Of a stretch of 64,000 nt of DNA, positions 1 to 8,792 are shown piece after piece. Position numbers and translations under genes: made by a program. The DNA is taken from assembly GCA_018771605.1 (NCBI GenBank), contig CP076324.1, positions 372,001 through 436,000 of the forward strand, read 5' to 3'. Below the pieces are notes generated by a model. It made no database searches, was not told where the DNA came from, and saw only the letters and a program-made list of their open reading frames with translations. This DNA comes from Aquificota bacterium. GTDB taxonomy: Bacteria > Aquificota > Aquificia > Aquificales > Aquificaceae. The number at the start of each line of letters is the position of its first letter. The stretch's first letter is position 1.

Positions 1-42
1 TATTATATTCTTAAAATTTACATCTTCCATATAAAAATTTGG

Positions 43-72
43 TTGAGATAGATTATCAAAGGGAATTATAAT
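43..72 (+). promoter_or_regulatory. Sigma-70-like promoter of the SDR gene
   Basis: TTGAGA at 43-48 is followed after 18 bp by a perfect TATAAT at 67-72. The ATG of the following gene is only 12 nt further on, so the transcript would have a 5' leader of a few bases. No Shine-Dalgarno sequence is visible between the box and the ATG. Confidence 0.5.
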
Positions 73-84
73 CTTTCTTTAGTC

Positions 85-780
85 ATGGGGGCTAAAAAAG
101 CCATCATCACAGGAGGAAGTAAGGGAATAGGAAGGGCTATGGTGGAGAGATTACTAAGGGATGGTTGGGAGGTTTGCACCTGCTCAAGAAAGGAAGAGGA
201 CCTAATAAAACTAAAGCATGAACTTGGTAATCCTGAGGGCCTTTATATAAAGGCTTGTGATGTAGGAGATAGAAGGTCTGCAAAGGAGTTTGTAGATTTC
301 TGTGTGGAAAAATTGAAGAAAATAGGCCTTCTTGTTAACAACGCCAGCATCCTTGGAGAAAGGTTATCCATAGAGGACTATCCTGAAGAAGTGTGGGAGG
401 AGGTTATAAGGGTGAATATAAACGGTGTCTTTTATATAACCAAGTATGCCCTTCCTTACATGTCTGAAGGTTCTGTGATAGTAAACATGTCTTCCGGTGC
501 AGGCAAGAGGCCAGCTCCCTATTGGGGAGCCTATGCTGTTTCCAAGTTCGGTGTGGAGGGCTTTAGCCTCCTTTTGGCAGAGGAGTTAAAGGGGAAAGGT
601 ATTAGAGTCTATGCCCTAAACCCAGGCGCTACAAGGACCCAGATGAGGGCAAAGGCATACCCTCAAGAGGACCCAAATACACTAAAACCTCCAGAAAAGG
701 TGGCGGAATTTATGCTAAAGCTCATAAGCTCTAAAGTTCCAAGTGGTTCTTACGATTATAAGGATATTAGGGATGTATAA
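85..780 (+). CDS. SDR family oxidoreductase
   Basis: A 231-residue classical short-chain dehydrogenase/reductase, of usual length for the family. The nucleotide-binding TGGSKGIG lies at residues 9-16, NNAS at 85-88, the catalytic serine region (NMSSG) near 134-138 and YAVSK (Tyr150, Lys154) completes the catalytic set. It should be an active cytosolic NAD(P)H-dependent reductase. The substrate cannot be read from sequence. The short C-terminal part lacks an obvious substrate lid. Its stop codon overlaps the start of the next gene by 8 bp, which suggests translational coupling to the c-di-GMP protein without showing a shared function. Confidence 0.9.
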   Translation: MGAKKAIITGGSKGIGRAMVERLLRDGWEVCTCSRKEEDLIKLKHELGNPEGLYIKACDVGDRRSAKEFVDFCVEKLKKIGLLVNNASILGERLSIEDYPEEVWEEVIRVNINGVFYITKYALPYMSEGSVIVNMSSGAGKRPAPYWGAYAVSKFGVEGFSLLLAEELKGKGIRVYALNPGATRTQMRAKAYPQEDPNTLKPPEKVAEFMLKLISSKVPSGSYDYKDIRDV

Positions 781-3673
781 ATACAAAGTTGTTGGGCTTA
801 TCATTTTTGGCTCATTGATTACTCTATTTTCCTATATAATCAGAGATAAGGTTATATTAGAGTGGCCAATTTTCGCTTTTTTAATGGCATTATCACGCAT
901 AACATCCTTCTCTTTACTCTTTTTTACTACCATTCTGCTTTTGGCTTTAGGTAAAAGGTTTATAAGCAAAAGGTTTTATTGGTTTGGATTGTTCCTTGTT
1001 TTTTCTTTAATTCCGGACCTTTTCCATATACTGTTCCTTTTAGGTGAAAGAAATAGAACGGCATATCTCTATCTACTATCAGAAATCTTTCTATTCTTAG
1101 CCCTATTCATACTTGTTTTTTACCACAAAATTACCAATTGGTTATCCATAAAGGTTTATGGTCTTGTATTGACCTTTTCCATACTATCCTCAATTTATGT
1201 AATACTCTTCTACAACACCCTTCCGCCCCTTTACATAGAGAATGTAGGCACGCCTCTTTATAGAGATGTATCTGAATTAATATTTGCGCTTGTTTACGTC
1301 TATCTTGCCTTCTATGTTGTAAAGAATAAAATCCTGGGAGAAAAAAGTTCTTGGTGTATCTTCCTGTCTTTAGTATTTTTATCCCTTTCTTCTATAAGCT
1401 TGGCACTTTACCAATACATTTACGACATTATGATAGTTATTTCCTCTTTTCATAGGCTTTTTGCTTATGTGTTTCTTATTTATGTAATTCTTTATATCAA
1501 TTTGAGAAGAGAGGCTATTGACATAATAAATGAGATGATAGGTATCCTTAAAGATATACTACGAATAAAACCTATAAAAGAAGGAAGCCTTTACCTTTTG
1601 AAGCTTGAACATGGTTTTAGGTATTTGATAAAAGCTCTCTTCCTTTATGATTTGGAAAAGGGCAAGCCTGTGGCTATTGTATATGGTCCAGAACGCTCAG
1701 ATGTGCCTATAATTGACACAAGTAGCATTAAGAAGCTAATTAAAGACTTTGGAGGTCAATACTTTCATAAGAATGTTCACTATAATCTATATGAGAACTA
1801 TCTTATCGTAAGCCTTCTAAAGGCTTATCCAGAAAGCCCATTGGCAAAGCTTCATGTGCTTAACACAGAAAGGACCATACTTGGATATCTACTAAACTGG
1901 ATAAACTTTGACAAGCTTATAGAGGAGAAAACAAGGGAGCTTGATAGGTTATACCTTCTTTTGGAGACTTCCGAGTATGCTACACAGGCATACAACAACA
2001 TAGACACCTTTTCAAAGCAGGTGCTTGAAAGGCTTGATTATATTCTCAACATGGATGGGAGTGTTTTTTATATGTGGAACAAGAACGCAGAACTTCCAGA
2101 AAGGATAGTATTTTCCAGCGGCTTCTTGGCGAACTTCCCAGACATAAAAACTTATGAGCTTTTAAAGGAGGTTATAGAAAGCTCAGAAATGTATGGGATG
2201 GATAGGGATTACATGTATTGTAAGTTTGAGGAGAATTTTTACCAATCTGGTATGGTGGGGCTTAGAAGAGGAAGGAGCTTTGATAAGGAGGAACTGCTCT
2301 TTTTCAAAACAGTGGGCAACCAGCTCTTTCATGTGGTAAGGCTTATGAAGGTAATAGAAGACCTTCAAAAGGCACAAGCAAGCATAAGGTTGCTAACTGA
2401 ATACGACCCTCTTACCATGCTCTATAACCGAAAAAGCTTTGAAAAGATCTTTGAAAGGGAGATAGAAAGGACAAGCAGGTCTGGGGGGCCTTTATGTCTT
2501 CTATTTATGGATGTGGATAACCTTAGGGTTATAAACAACACTTATGGATACTTTGTTGGAGATTTGGCGCTCAAGCATGTTGCAGAGCTTATAAAAAGAA
2601 AAACAAGAAAGTTTGATATTGCTGGCAGATTGGGAGCTGACGAGTTTGGCATATTGCTTCCAAGAACAAACAAGATGACTGCAGAGTCCATTGCAGAAAG
2701 GCTAAGACAAGAAATTGCAGATACGCCACTTGTGGTTGGAAAGGATAAAATACATGTAAGCATAAGCGTGGGTATAGTGTGTTATCCCTTTGATGCAGAG
2801 AAAAAAGAAGAGATCTTTTCCCTTGGTGAGGCTCTTATAGCTCTAATAAAGAGGGAGGGCAAGGGCAAGGTAAAGAAGGTGGAAGAGCCTATAAGTAAGA
2901 TGCTTCCTGCCCTTAGAAAGGTTGAGAAGGAAATATTAGAGGCTTTTGAAAAGAGAGCTGTTGATGTACTTTTCCAAGAGATATTAAATGTACATACTAA
3001 TACTGTGGAGGGTTTTGAGGCGCTTATGAGGTTATATGTGGATGGTGGCTTTTTGCCTGCGGGAGACTTTATACGTAGGGCGGAGGAGATGGGAGTAATA
3101 CGTGAATTGGATAAAATAATGGTGGAAAAGATTTTTGAAGGCGCATCTAGATTTAAGAATAAGGATTTCTTCCTGTTTGTAAACCTCTCCCCGCAAAACC
3201 TTACGGAGGATTATATGAAATGGGTTGTAAGTATGGTGGAAAAGTATGGTATAAAGTCAAGCAGGTTGGTTTTTGAAATAACGGAAAGGGAAGCCATACA
3301 GGATATAGTGGAGGTCGGCAACTTTATAAAAGGTATGAAGGAGTTTGGTTTTAAGTTTGCCATTGATGACTTTGGCTCAGGCTATGCGAGCTTCATTTAC
3401 CTTAAATACCTACAGGTGGACTTTCTTAAGATTGAAGGAGAGTTTATAAAAAGTGTAAAAGATTCTGTGATTGATAGAGGATTTGTGAAAAGTATAGCGG
3501 ATATTGCCAAAGCACTGGGTATAAAAACCATAGCGGAGCAGGTGGAAGATGAGGAAACTCTCAATATACTCCTTAGCCTTGGAGTGGACTATGCACAGGG
3601 CTATTACATAGGCAGGCCTGCACCCATGGAGGAAAAGATTAAGGCTTACTTTTCCAAAGAAACAGACCAATAA
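773..3673 (+). CDS. Membrane-anchored GGDEF-EAL protein (c-di-GMP turnover)
   Basis: I start at the ATG at 773 (MYKYKVV) because it overlaps the SDR stop by 8 bp; an in-frame ATG at 743 lies deep inside that gene. About 966 residues: seven or eight hydrophobic segments fill the first 245, then a linker and GAF-like region, a GGDEF domain around residue 621 and an EAL domain from about 748. The GGDEF signature reads RLGADEF, so its second glycine is lost, although an RxxD inhibitory site precedes it. The EAL part keeps EAL, FVNLSP, EITERE, DDFGSGYAS, a DFLKIEG lysine and AEQVED. The likely net activity is c-di-GMP phosphodiesterase, with the GGDEF domain possibly a GTP sensor. Confidence 0.88.
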   Translation: MYKYKVVGLIIFGSLITLFSYIIRDKVILEWPIFAFLMALSRITSFSLLFFTTILLLALGKRFISKRFYWFGLFLVFSLIPDLFHILFLLGERNRTAYLYLLSEIFLFLALFILVFYHKITNWLSIKVYGLVLTFSILSSIYVILFYNTLPPLYIENVGTPLYRDVSELIFALVYVYLAFYVVKNKILGEKSSWCIFLSLVFLSLSSISLALYQYIYDIMIVISSFHRLFAYVFLIYVILYINLRREAIDIINEMIGILKDILRIKPIKEGSLYLLKLEHGFRYLIKALFLYDLEKGKPVAIVYGPERSDVPIIDTSSIKKLIKDFGGQYFHKNVHYNLYENYLIVSLLKAYPESPLAKLHVLNTERTILGYLLNWINFDKLIEEKTRELDRLYLLLETSEYATQAYNNIDTFSKQVLERLDYILNMDGSVFYMWNKNAELPERIVFSSGFLANFPDIKTYELLKEVIESSEMYGMDRDYMYCKFEENFYQSGMVGLRRGRSFDKEELLFFKTVGNQLFHVVRLMKVIEDLQKAQASIRLLTEYDPLTMLYNRKSFEKIFEREIERTSRSGGPLCLLFMDVDNLRVINNTYGYFVGDLALKHVAELIKRKTRKFDIAGRLGADEFGILLPRTNKMTAESIAERLRQEIADTPLVVGKDKIHVSISVGIVCYPFDAEKKEEIFSLGEALIALIKREGKGKVKKVEEPISKMLPALRKVEKEILEAFEKRAVDVLFQEILNVHTNTVEGFEALMRLYVDGGFLPAGDFIRRAEEMGVIRELDKIMVEKIFEGASRFKNKDFFLFVNLSPQNLTEDYMKWVVSMVEKYGIKSSRLVFEITEREAIQDIVEVGNFIKGMKEFGFKFAIDDFGSGYASFIYLKYLQVDFLKIEGEFIKSVKDSVIDRGFVKSIADIAKALGIKTIAEQVEDEETLNILLSLGVDYAQGYYIGRPAPMEEKIKAYFSKETDQ

Positions 3674-4262
3674 TTTGAAAGACTAAATTTATGGAGAAAA
3701 CCATCAAGGTTGTATATATGGTAGCCTTATACCAAAAGTCCATAGGGTAAACCCTAAGTAGCATATCCTCATCTCTAAACCTCCAAGAGTAAGGGTCAAA
3801 GAAAAGGTTATGAAAGGCAACAAAGAGCCACTCATAGTTTGTCAAAGAAACAAAAAACACAAAAAGGGCAAAAAGCTCCAAAAGTAAAGCTCCAAAGAAA
3901 AGCACCTTTCCCATCTCTTTTAAATTTCTCAAACTAAGGAAAAGCAAAAACCACACTGGAAGGCCAATGTATAAAAAACCGAAGAAAAAGCCCAAAAGCC
4001 TTTTTACATCCTCCATATGCTTTATCTCTCTGTAGTTAAAAAGCCCAGAGTTTTTAAAGTCTTCCATACCCTTATCCGATAGCACAGACCTTAGCCCAAG
4101 CTTTGCTATGTTTAACCTCTGTTCGTAAGGCATAGGGTCTGGAGGGAGGACTACCCTTGGATAAAGGAAGTCTACAAAGGCCTCTGTAAAGCTAAGCCTA
4201 ACACAGAGTAAGGTTAAAAGCACAGGAAAGAGAAGTATAAGAAGGGCTTTTATGGGTTTCAT
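3639..4262 (-). CDS. Hypothetical four-helix membrane protein
   Basis: I do not recognise this protein. The start at 4262 (MKPIKALL) is preferred because the upstream gene ends there in an ATGA overlap; a longer frame would run into that gene. About 207 residues with an N-terminal hydrophobic segment, a soluble loop of about 80 residues, then three hydrophobic segments, so an inner-membrane protein with an extracytoplasmic loop is likely. It overlaps the end of the convergent GGDEF-EAL gene by 35 bp. It is probably co-translated with the small coiled-coil protein upstream. Confidence 0.65.
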   Translation of the reverse strand: MKPIKALLILLFPVLLTLLCVRLSFTEAFVDFLYPRVVLPPDPMPYEQRLNIAKLGLRSVLSDKGMEDFKNSGLFNYREIKHMEDVKRLLGFFFGFLYIGLPVWFLLFLSLRNLKEMGKVLFFGALLLELFALFVFFVSLTNYEWLFVAFHNLFFDPYSWRFRDEDMLLRVYPMDFWYKATIYTTLMVFSINLVFQIIGLFLWKSKP

Positions 4263-4561
4263 ATTTTGGCTGGTGCAATTGCGGTTCTCCTGTCCCACAT
4301 CACAAGGCCTATGAGAATGCCCATACCGCTGAAGAGGATACCAAAGCCCCAGAGCATAAAGGTTTGAAGATTGTCAATCTGTTTTTGGAGATTTTCATTC
4401 TGCTTTTGCATTATAAACTTAAGGTCATCAACCTGTTTTTGTAGTGCCTTTTGACCCTCTTCAAGCCTAATAAGCCTATCCCTATCCTCTTGGGTAAAAG
4501 GCACCTCACGGGAGAATGAAAAGGCGGTTAAAAGTAAAACGGCTAAGAAAAATTTCTTCAT
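4259..4561 (-). CDS. Small exported coiled-coil protein with C-terminal membrane anchor
   Basis: 100 residues. An N-terminal signal peptide (MKKFFLAVLLLTAFSFS) is followed by a polar heptad-rich segment (about 25-68, many Gln/Leu/Asp) and one hydrophobic segment (about 69-90). It looks like a periplasmic coiled coil tethered to the inner membrane. The stop codon overlaps the start of the downstream membrane protein by 4 bp, so the two may form one complex. A TATAAT box sits 7 nt before the ATG. Function unknown. Confidence 0.65.
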   Translation of the reverse strand: MKKFFLAVLLLTAFSFSREVPFTQEDRDRLIRLEEGQKALQKQVDDLKFIMQKQNENLQKQIDNLQTFMLWGFGILFSGMGILIGLVMWDRRTAIAPAKI

Positions 4562-4568
4562 ATCTTAA

Positions 4569-4574
4569 ATTATA
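4569..4574 (-). promoter_or_regulatory. -10 box directly upstream of the coiled-coil gene
   Basis: The minus strand reads TATAAT here, with only 7 nt to the ATG at 4561. Transcription would begin at or next to the start codon, implying a leaderless mRNA. No clear -35 box was found. Confidence 0.4.
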
Positions 4575-4580
4575 TGCCAA

Positions 4581-4605
4581 AGGGGCGGGTGGCTCTAAGC
4601 CACCC
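4581..4605 (-). terminator. Hairpin downstream of the di-haem gene
   Basis: GGGTGGCT and AGCCACCC form an 8-bp stem with a 3-nt loop between the di-haem gene and the next minus-strand gene. There is no T-run after it, so it may be a processing or stabilising hairpin, not a classical intrinsic terminator. Confidence 0.35.
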
Positions 4606-4612
4606 AATTAGG

Positions 4613-5581
4613 TCAATACCCTCTTGTGTTGGTAGGTCCCGCATGGCAGGCAATACAGGACTTTTGATTTCCAACCACTTTGACCAAGCCAAAGCTTTCC
4701 GCTATTCTTTGATGCTTGGCGTGTATGCTCTCCAAAGGTTTGAACTTTCTTACCTGTGGCACGTTTATACCTTGATGGCATTGGTAGCAGGTTAGCATGG
4801 CCTCTTTCCAAAGGCTTACAGCCTTCTCTTTGTTCTTCTCCTCAAGAGCCTTTGGAAGCTCGTTATAGAGGATGTTGTTCCTGTGTTTTACCACAGCTTT
4901 TAGGTCATCGCTCCACTGGGCCACCATGGGTCCTGCTAAAGCCATGTTCTTTCCGCAGGCAGAGATTCCAGTGGGGCTTTTGATAAGCCTTAGGGCCGCA
5001 TCAAACTCACCCCTTTCTATATAGCCTCTTAGGGCCACAAAGGAGAAGAAGGTCTTGTAAGCTCCAGCCTTAAAGTTTAGCCTAACATCCGCCAAGTATC
5101 TTCCCGCTTGCATCACATGTTCCTTGTTGGCACCTCCCACCACCAGTATGTTTTTGCCATCTTTTTGGACAAGCTTTATAGTGGGCTTTTCAAAGCTAAG
5201 GCCAAGCTCTTTTACTATGCTGTTGTTCGTTCCAACCACTATAAGGTTTTGGTAGCTGAGGTCCTTTAGCCTTTGGTCGCTTACCAAAAGCTCGGGCATC
5301 CTTGACTGCTTTACATCCTCCGCATTAAAGCCTATATCTTCTGTCCACTGGCCAAGGTAGTAGGCTATCCTGCCCGCAAGGGCCACTACTTCTGGGTCCT
5401 CTTTTGAGCCATAAACTATGAGAGTGTTGGGTATGGTGGCATCCTTCACAAGGGCTGGCGTGCCAGTCCATACCTCACCGTATTTAACGTATGGGAAAAG
5501 CCTGTCTGCAAAGGGTGGGTCAATGACAGGCTGAGAGAAGGCTATGCCAGCTATGGCGCTTAAAAGCATAATCTTTCTCAT
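4613..5581 (-). CDS. Periplasmic di-haem c-type cytochrome-like protein
   Basis: 322 residues with a signal peptide (MRKIMLLSAIAGIAFS). Two haem-attachment motifs lie near the C-terminus: CYQCH (about residue 272) and CIACH (about 312), both CxxCH. The N-terminal 170 residues contain no haem motif. They hold alternating beta/alpha elements with segments such as LIVVGTNNS and LVVGGANKEHV, resembling the fold of periplasmic or cell-surface sensory domains. A helical stretch rich in Lys/Glu with a conserved-looking H-x-x-H region sits just before the haems. It is likely exported and loaded with haem in the periplasm to act in electron transfer. The partner is not visible in the neighbourhood. 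Confidence 0.75.
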   Translation of the reverse strand: MRKIMLLSAIAGIAFSQPVIDPPFADRLFPYVKYGEVWTGTPALVKDATIPNTLIVYGSKEDPEVVALAGRIAYYLGQWTEDIGFNAEDVKQSRMPELLVSDQRLKDLSYQNLIVVGTNNSIVKELGLSFEKPTIKLVQKDGKNILVVGGANKEHVMQAGRYLADVRLNFKAGAYKTFFSFVALRGYIERGEFDAALRLIKSPTGISACGKNMALAGPMVAQWSDDLKAVVKHRNNILYNELPKALEEKNKEKAVSLWKEAMLTCYQCHQGINVPQVRKFKPLESIHAKHQRIAESFGLVKVVGNQKSCIACHAGPTNTRGY

Positions 5582-5603
5582 CCTTCGCCTCCTTATTTTT
5601 TTA

Positions 5604-5676
5604 TCGGGGTGAGGGGACTTGAACCCCTGACCTTCGGCTCCCGAAGCCGACGCTCTGCCACCTGAGCCACACCCCG
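5604..5676 (-). tRNA. tRNA-Pro (anticodon CGG)
   Basis: The minus strand folds into a full cloverleaf. The acceptor stem CGGGGTG pairs with CACCCCG, the anticodon loop is TTCGGGA (anticodon CGG, codon CCG), and the T-arm loop is TTCAAGT. The discriminator is A and CCA is not encoded. The mature 5' end directly follows the stop codon of the deaminase gene with no spacer, so the tRNA is probably cut out of that gene's mRNA. Confidence 0.95.
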
Positions 5677-6972
5677 TTAAGATAAAATTTTATCCATCAA
5701 AAACTTTTCTATCTTATCCCTCCATTTTTTGGCCACAAAAAGCACTTCCTCTTGGTCAAGGGTCTTTAACTCTCCCTTCTCTATCAATATTTTACCTTTG
5801 CATATGACCGTATCTATATCGGAGGACTTGGCAGAGTATACAAACTGGGCTATGGGATCATAAAGGGGCTGAAGGTGTGGCCTGTTTGTATCTACAAGGA
5901 TAAGGTCCGCCTCGTAGCCCACCTCCACCTTGCCCGCCTTTATGCCTACGGCCCTAAAGCCCTCCTCCGTGGCTATTCTCAAAGCAGTTCTTGCATCCAT
6001 GGCCTTTGCGTTAAGGCTTGATCCCTTTTGGAGCTTAACCATTACGCTTAGCTCTTCAAGCATGTCCAAGTTATCGTTGGAGGCAGGCCCGTCGGTGCCA
6101 AGGCATACATGAATGCCTCTTTTTACATAATCGCTTATGGGGGCTATGCCAGAGGCAAGCTTTAGGTTGCTCTCGGGACAGTGAAGCACCTTTGCACCGC
6201 TTTCCTTTATCATCTCCCTCTCTTCCTCTGTGGTCCAAACCACATGGGCCATAAGGAGCCTGTGGCTAAGCAATCCAAGGCTATGAAGGTGTTCCACTGG
6301 CCTTTTTCCAAACCTTTCAAGGGATGCCTCCACCTCTTGCTGTGTCTCCGCCGTGTGGGTGTGGATGTATACATCCTCTTCTAAGGCAAGCTCAAGGGAT
6401 TTTTTGAGGGTCTGTGGTGAGCAGGTATATACCGCATGGGGACAAAGCACAGGAAAGACAAGGTCGGAGTTTTTAAACTCCCTTATAAAAGCTTTTGCCC
6501 TCTGTAAATACTCCTCTGGGCTTTTTGCCACCTTTGTTGGGAAGTCTAAGATGCCAAAGCCAAGGCCAGCCCTTATGCCAGCCCTTTGGGCCACCTCCGC
6601 CACAGCCTCCTCAAAGAAGTACATATCCATAAAAAGGGTTGTGCCAGACCTTATGGCCTCCGCAATGCCTACGAGGGCTCCATCCCTTACAAACTCTGGA
6701 GATACAAACTCACCCTCCAAAACCCATATGACCTTTTGAAGCCAGTCCATAAGTGGAAGGTCTGCACCAAGGCCCCTCAGAAGGCTCATGGATATGTGGG
6801 TGTGCATGTTGGCAAAGGAAGGGAAAACTACCTTACCATCGGCATGTATAGTTTGCCTTGACTCTTTTTGAATGCCTTCTCCTATCTCCACAATTAGGCC
6901 ATCCTTTATGCCTATGTCTACAGGCCTCCTTCCTTCTGGCAATAGGGCTTTCTTAATCAACAGGTCCAGCAT
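5677..6972 (-). CDS. mtaD: 5-methylthioadenosine/S-adenosylhomocysteine deaminase-like amidohydrolase
   Basis: 431 residues, the usual length of the MtaD/SsnA/TrzN amidohydrolase group. The metal-binding HTH occurs near residue 58 (NMHTHISMSLLRG), a second His site in HTHTAETQ near 205, a His in LMAHVVW and the catalytic Asp in LGTDGPASN near 315. These are the hallmarks of an active Zn/Fe-dependent purine-ring deaminase acting in methionine salvage or S-adenosylhomocysteine recycling. Substrate choice within the group is inferred. The stop codon abuts tRNA-Pro and TATAAT lies 7 nt upstream of the ATG. Confidence 0.85.
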   Translation of the reverse strand: MLDLLIKKALLPEGRRPVDIGIKDGLIVEIGEGIQKESRQTIHADGKVVFPSFANMHTHISMSLLRGLGADLPLMDWLQKVIWVLEGEFVSPEFVRDGALVGIAEAIRSGTTLFMDMYFFEEAVAEVAQRAGIRAGLGFGILDFPTKVAKSPEEYLQRAKAFIREFKNSDLVFPVLCPHAVYTCSPQTLKKSLELALEEDVYIHTHTAETQQEVEASLERFGKRPVEHLHSLGLLSHRLLMAHVVWTTEEEREMIKESGAKVLHCPESNLKLASGIAPISDYVKRGIHVCLGTDGPASNDNLDMLEELSVMVKLQKGSSLNAKAMDARTALRIATEEGFRAVGIKAGKVEVGYEADLILVDTNRPHLQPLYDPIAQFVYSAKSSDIDTVICKGKILIEKGELKTLDQEEVLFVAKKWRDKIEKFLMDKILS

Positions 6973-6979
6973 TGCTTAT

Positions 6980-6985
6980 ATTATA
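6980..6985 (-). promoter_or_regulatory. -10 box of the mtaD-tRNA-Pro unit
   Basis: The minus strand carries TATAAT with 7 nt between it and the mtaD ATG, so the mRNA is probably leaderless. The divergent zinc-ribbon gene starts 44 bp away, so the two promoters share one short region. Confidence 0.45.
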
Positions 6986-7015
6986 TTCTTTGTGAAGGTA
7001 GATAAATTCTCCAAA

Positions 7016-7699
7016 ATGCTCCAGCTTCAAAGGGTAGAGCTTGAAATAAACAGGGTAAATACAGCCATAAGAAGGCTTCAAAGCCAAATAGAAGAGGCCA
7101 TAAGGAAGATTGAAAGCTTAAAGGAAGAGAGAGAAAGGATAGCAAGGAGGATTGAGGAGATAAAGAAAGAGATAAAAAAGCAAAGGGAACAGATAGAGGA
7201 GTGTAGGGAAAAAGCAAAGAGGGCGGAGGAGAGGCTAAGTCTTGTTAAAAAGGCCGAAGAATATAAGGCACTTTTGAGGGAAAAGGCGAAGGGAGAGGAC
7301 TGTGTTATAAAGCTTTCAGAAAGCATAAAAAGGCTTGAAGAGGAGTTAAAGGCCCTTGAAGAAAAAAGGGAAGATAAAAGGTTTATAAAAGAGACTCAAG
7401 AGCTGGAGGAAGAACTTTCCGACCTAAGATACTCACAGCTTAGGCTAAACACAAGGCTTGAGGAATTACAAAAAGAACTTGAAGAGTTAAGGAGTAAAAC
7501 GGAAAAGTCTATACTTGAAGAGTATGAAAGGCTAAAGAAGAAGCATGGCCTGCCCATCATACTTCCCATAGATTCTCTTGGTGCCTGTACCAACTGTGGA
7601 ACAAAGCTACCATCAGCTCTGTATTCAAGGCTTATAGCTGGCGATGTGGGAGTTTGCCCATCCTGCGGAAGGCTTGTATACCATGAAGAACAAGTTTAA
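7016..7699 (+). CDS. Coiled-coil protein with C4 zinc ribbon (CT398/DUF164 type)
   Basis: About 227 residues from the ATG at 7016 (MLQLQRVELEI). Longer frames would read back into the divergent mtaD gene. Residues 1-175 are a nearly continuous heptad coiled coil rich in Glu/Lys/Arg. The C-terminus has two CxxC pairs, CTNC and CPSC about 27 residues apart, forming a zinc ribbon. This architecture matches the bacterial zf-RING_7 (CT398-like) family, proposed to act with basal cell-envelope or nucleic-acid machinery; its exact job is not settled. It overlaps rodA by 17 bp and so is translationally linked to it. Confidence 0.8.
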   Translation: MLQLQRVELEINRVNTAIRRLQSQIEEAIRKIESLKEERERIARRIEEIKKEIKKQREQIEECREKAKRAEERLSLVKKAEEYKALLREKAKGEDCVIKLSESIKRLEEELKALEEKREDKRFIKETQELEEELSDLRYSQLRLNTRLEELQKELEELRSKTEKSILEEYERLKKKHGLPIILPIDSLGACTNCGTKLPSALYSRLIAGDVGVCPSCGRLVYHEEQV

Positions 7700-8792
7700 G
7701 AAAATCCTTATAGATTATGACCCATACCTGCTTTTTGCTTTGGCAACCCTTTGCCTTATAGGCCTTGTGGGCGTGTATAGCGCCACATACAAGGGAAGCC
7801 CTTCTCTCCTCTTTTTGAAGCAGAGCCTTTACATCTTAGCGGGCTGGTTTATCATCCTACTCCTTTCAAGGCTAAACTTTAGGATGGTCTTTGATATGGC
7901 CCCAGCCATATACTTTTTAAACCTCTTTCTTTTGGTGCTTGTGCCCATAGCTGGCAAGACGGTCTATGGTGCCAAAAGGTGGATTGACTTGGGACCGGTT
8001 AGCATCCAACCATCAGAGCTATTTAAGTTCTCCCTTTTGGCCTTTTCCCTATATACCTTGAGCCACACAAAAAGGCTTTTCAGCAAAGAGTCCCTCATTC
8101 TTATTTTGGCCTTTGCCATACCTTCCCTCTTTACCCTCAAACAGCCAGACCTTGGAACCACCATAACTTACGGAGTTATACTTATCACGCTACTTTTCCT
8201 CTATGGTGCAAAGCTAAGATACTTTATACTGTCGGGCCTTACCTTTATTTTACTTTCTCCCGTGCTTTGGCACTTTTTAAAAGACTATCAAAAGGAACGG
8301 ATTCTTGCGGTTATTGACCCTTACCAAGATTACCATGGCAGTGGCTACCAGCTCATTCAATCTATGATAGCGGTAGGCTCTGGTGGCCTTTTGGGTAAAG
8401 GTTTTTTGCAAGGCACCCAATCCCACCTTCTCTTTTTACCAGAAAAGCACACAGATTTTATTTTTTCCGTAATAGCTGAGGAATGGGGCTTTCTTGGTAG
8501 CTTTTTAATAATTTCCATGCTTTTTTTAACCTTTTATAGGATCCTTCTTTATGCCTTAGATATTCCTCACAGAGTAGAAAGACTATACCTTGGCACCTTT
8601 GCAGGCCTTTGGCTCTTTCAAACTTCTGTAAACCTTCTTATGACTATGGGCTGGGCTCCTGTAGTGGGCATACCCCTTCCCTTTGTAAGCTATGGGGGAA
8701 GTAGCATTCTCACCTTTTCCACCCTTTTTGGCCTTGCCCTCTCCATCATAAGAGAGCACAGAAACAGGCCCATAAAGTTTGAAAATGCTTAA
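7683..8792 (+). CDS. rodA: Rod shape-determining SEDS glycosyltransferase RodA
   Basis: About 369 residues from MKNKFKK at 7683; the longer frame overlaps the zinc-ribbon gene heavily. Ten or so hydrophobic segments and SEDS signatures are visible: GAKRWIDLGPVSIQPSE, the loop DPYQDYHGSGYQLIQS, then LPEKHTDFIFSVIAEEWGF and a C-terminal PFVSYGGSS. The protein polymerises lipid II glycan strands for side-wall synthesis together with a class B PBP. The RodA-like loop favours this name over FtsW. No PBP2 or mreBCD is adjacent. Confidence 0.9.
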   Translation: MKNKFKKILIDYDPYLLFALATLCLIGLVGVYSATYKGSPSLLFLKQSLYILAGWFIILLLSRLNFRMVFDMAPAIYFLNLFLLVLVPIAGKTVYGAKRWIDLGPVSIQPSELFKFSLLAFSLYTLSHTKRLFSKESLILILAFAIPSLFTLKQPDLGTTITYGVILITLLFLYGAKLRYFILSGLTFILLSPVLWHFLKDYQKERILAVIDPYQDYHGSGYQLIQSMIAVGSGGLLGKGFLQGTQSHLLFLPEKHTDFIFSVIAEEWGFLGSFLIISMLFLTFYRILLYALDIPHRVERLYLGTFAGLWLFQTSVNLLMTMGWAPVVGIPLPFVSYGGSSILTFSTLFGLALSIIREHRNRPIKFENA

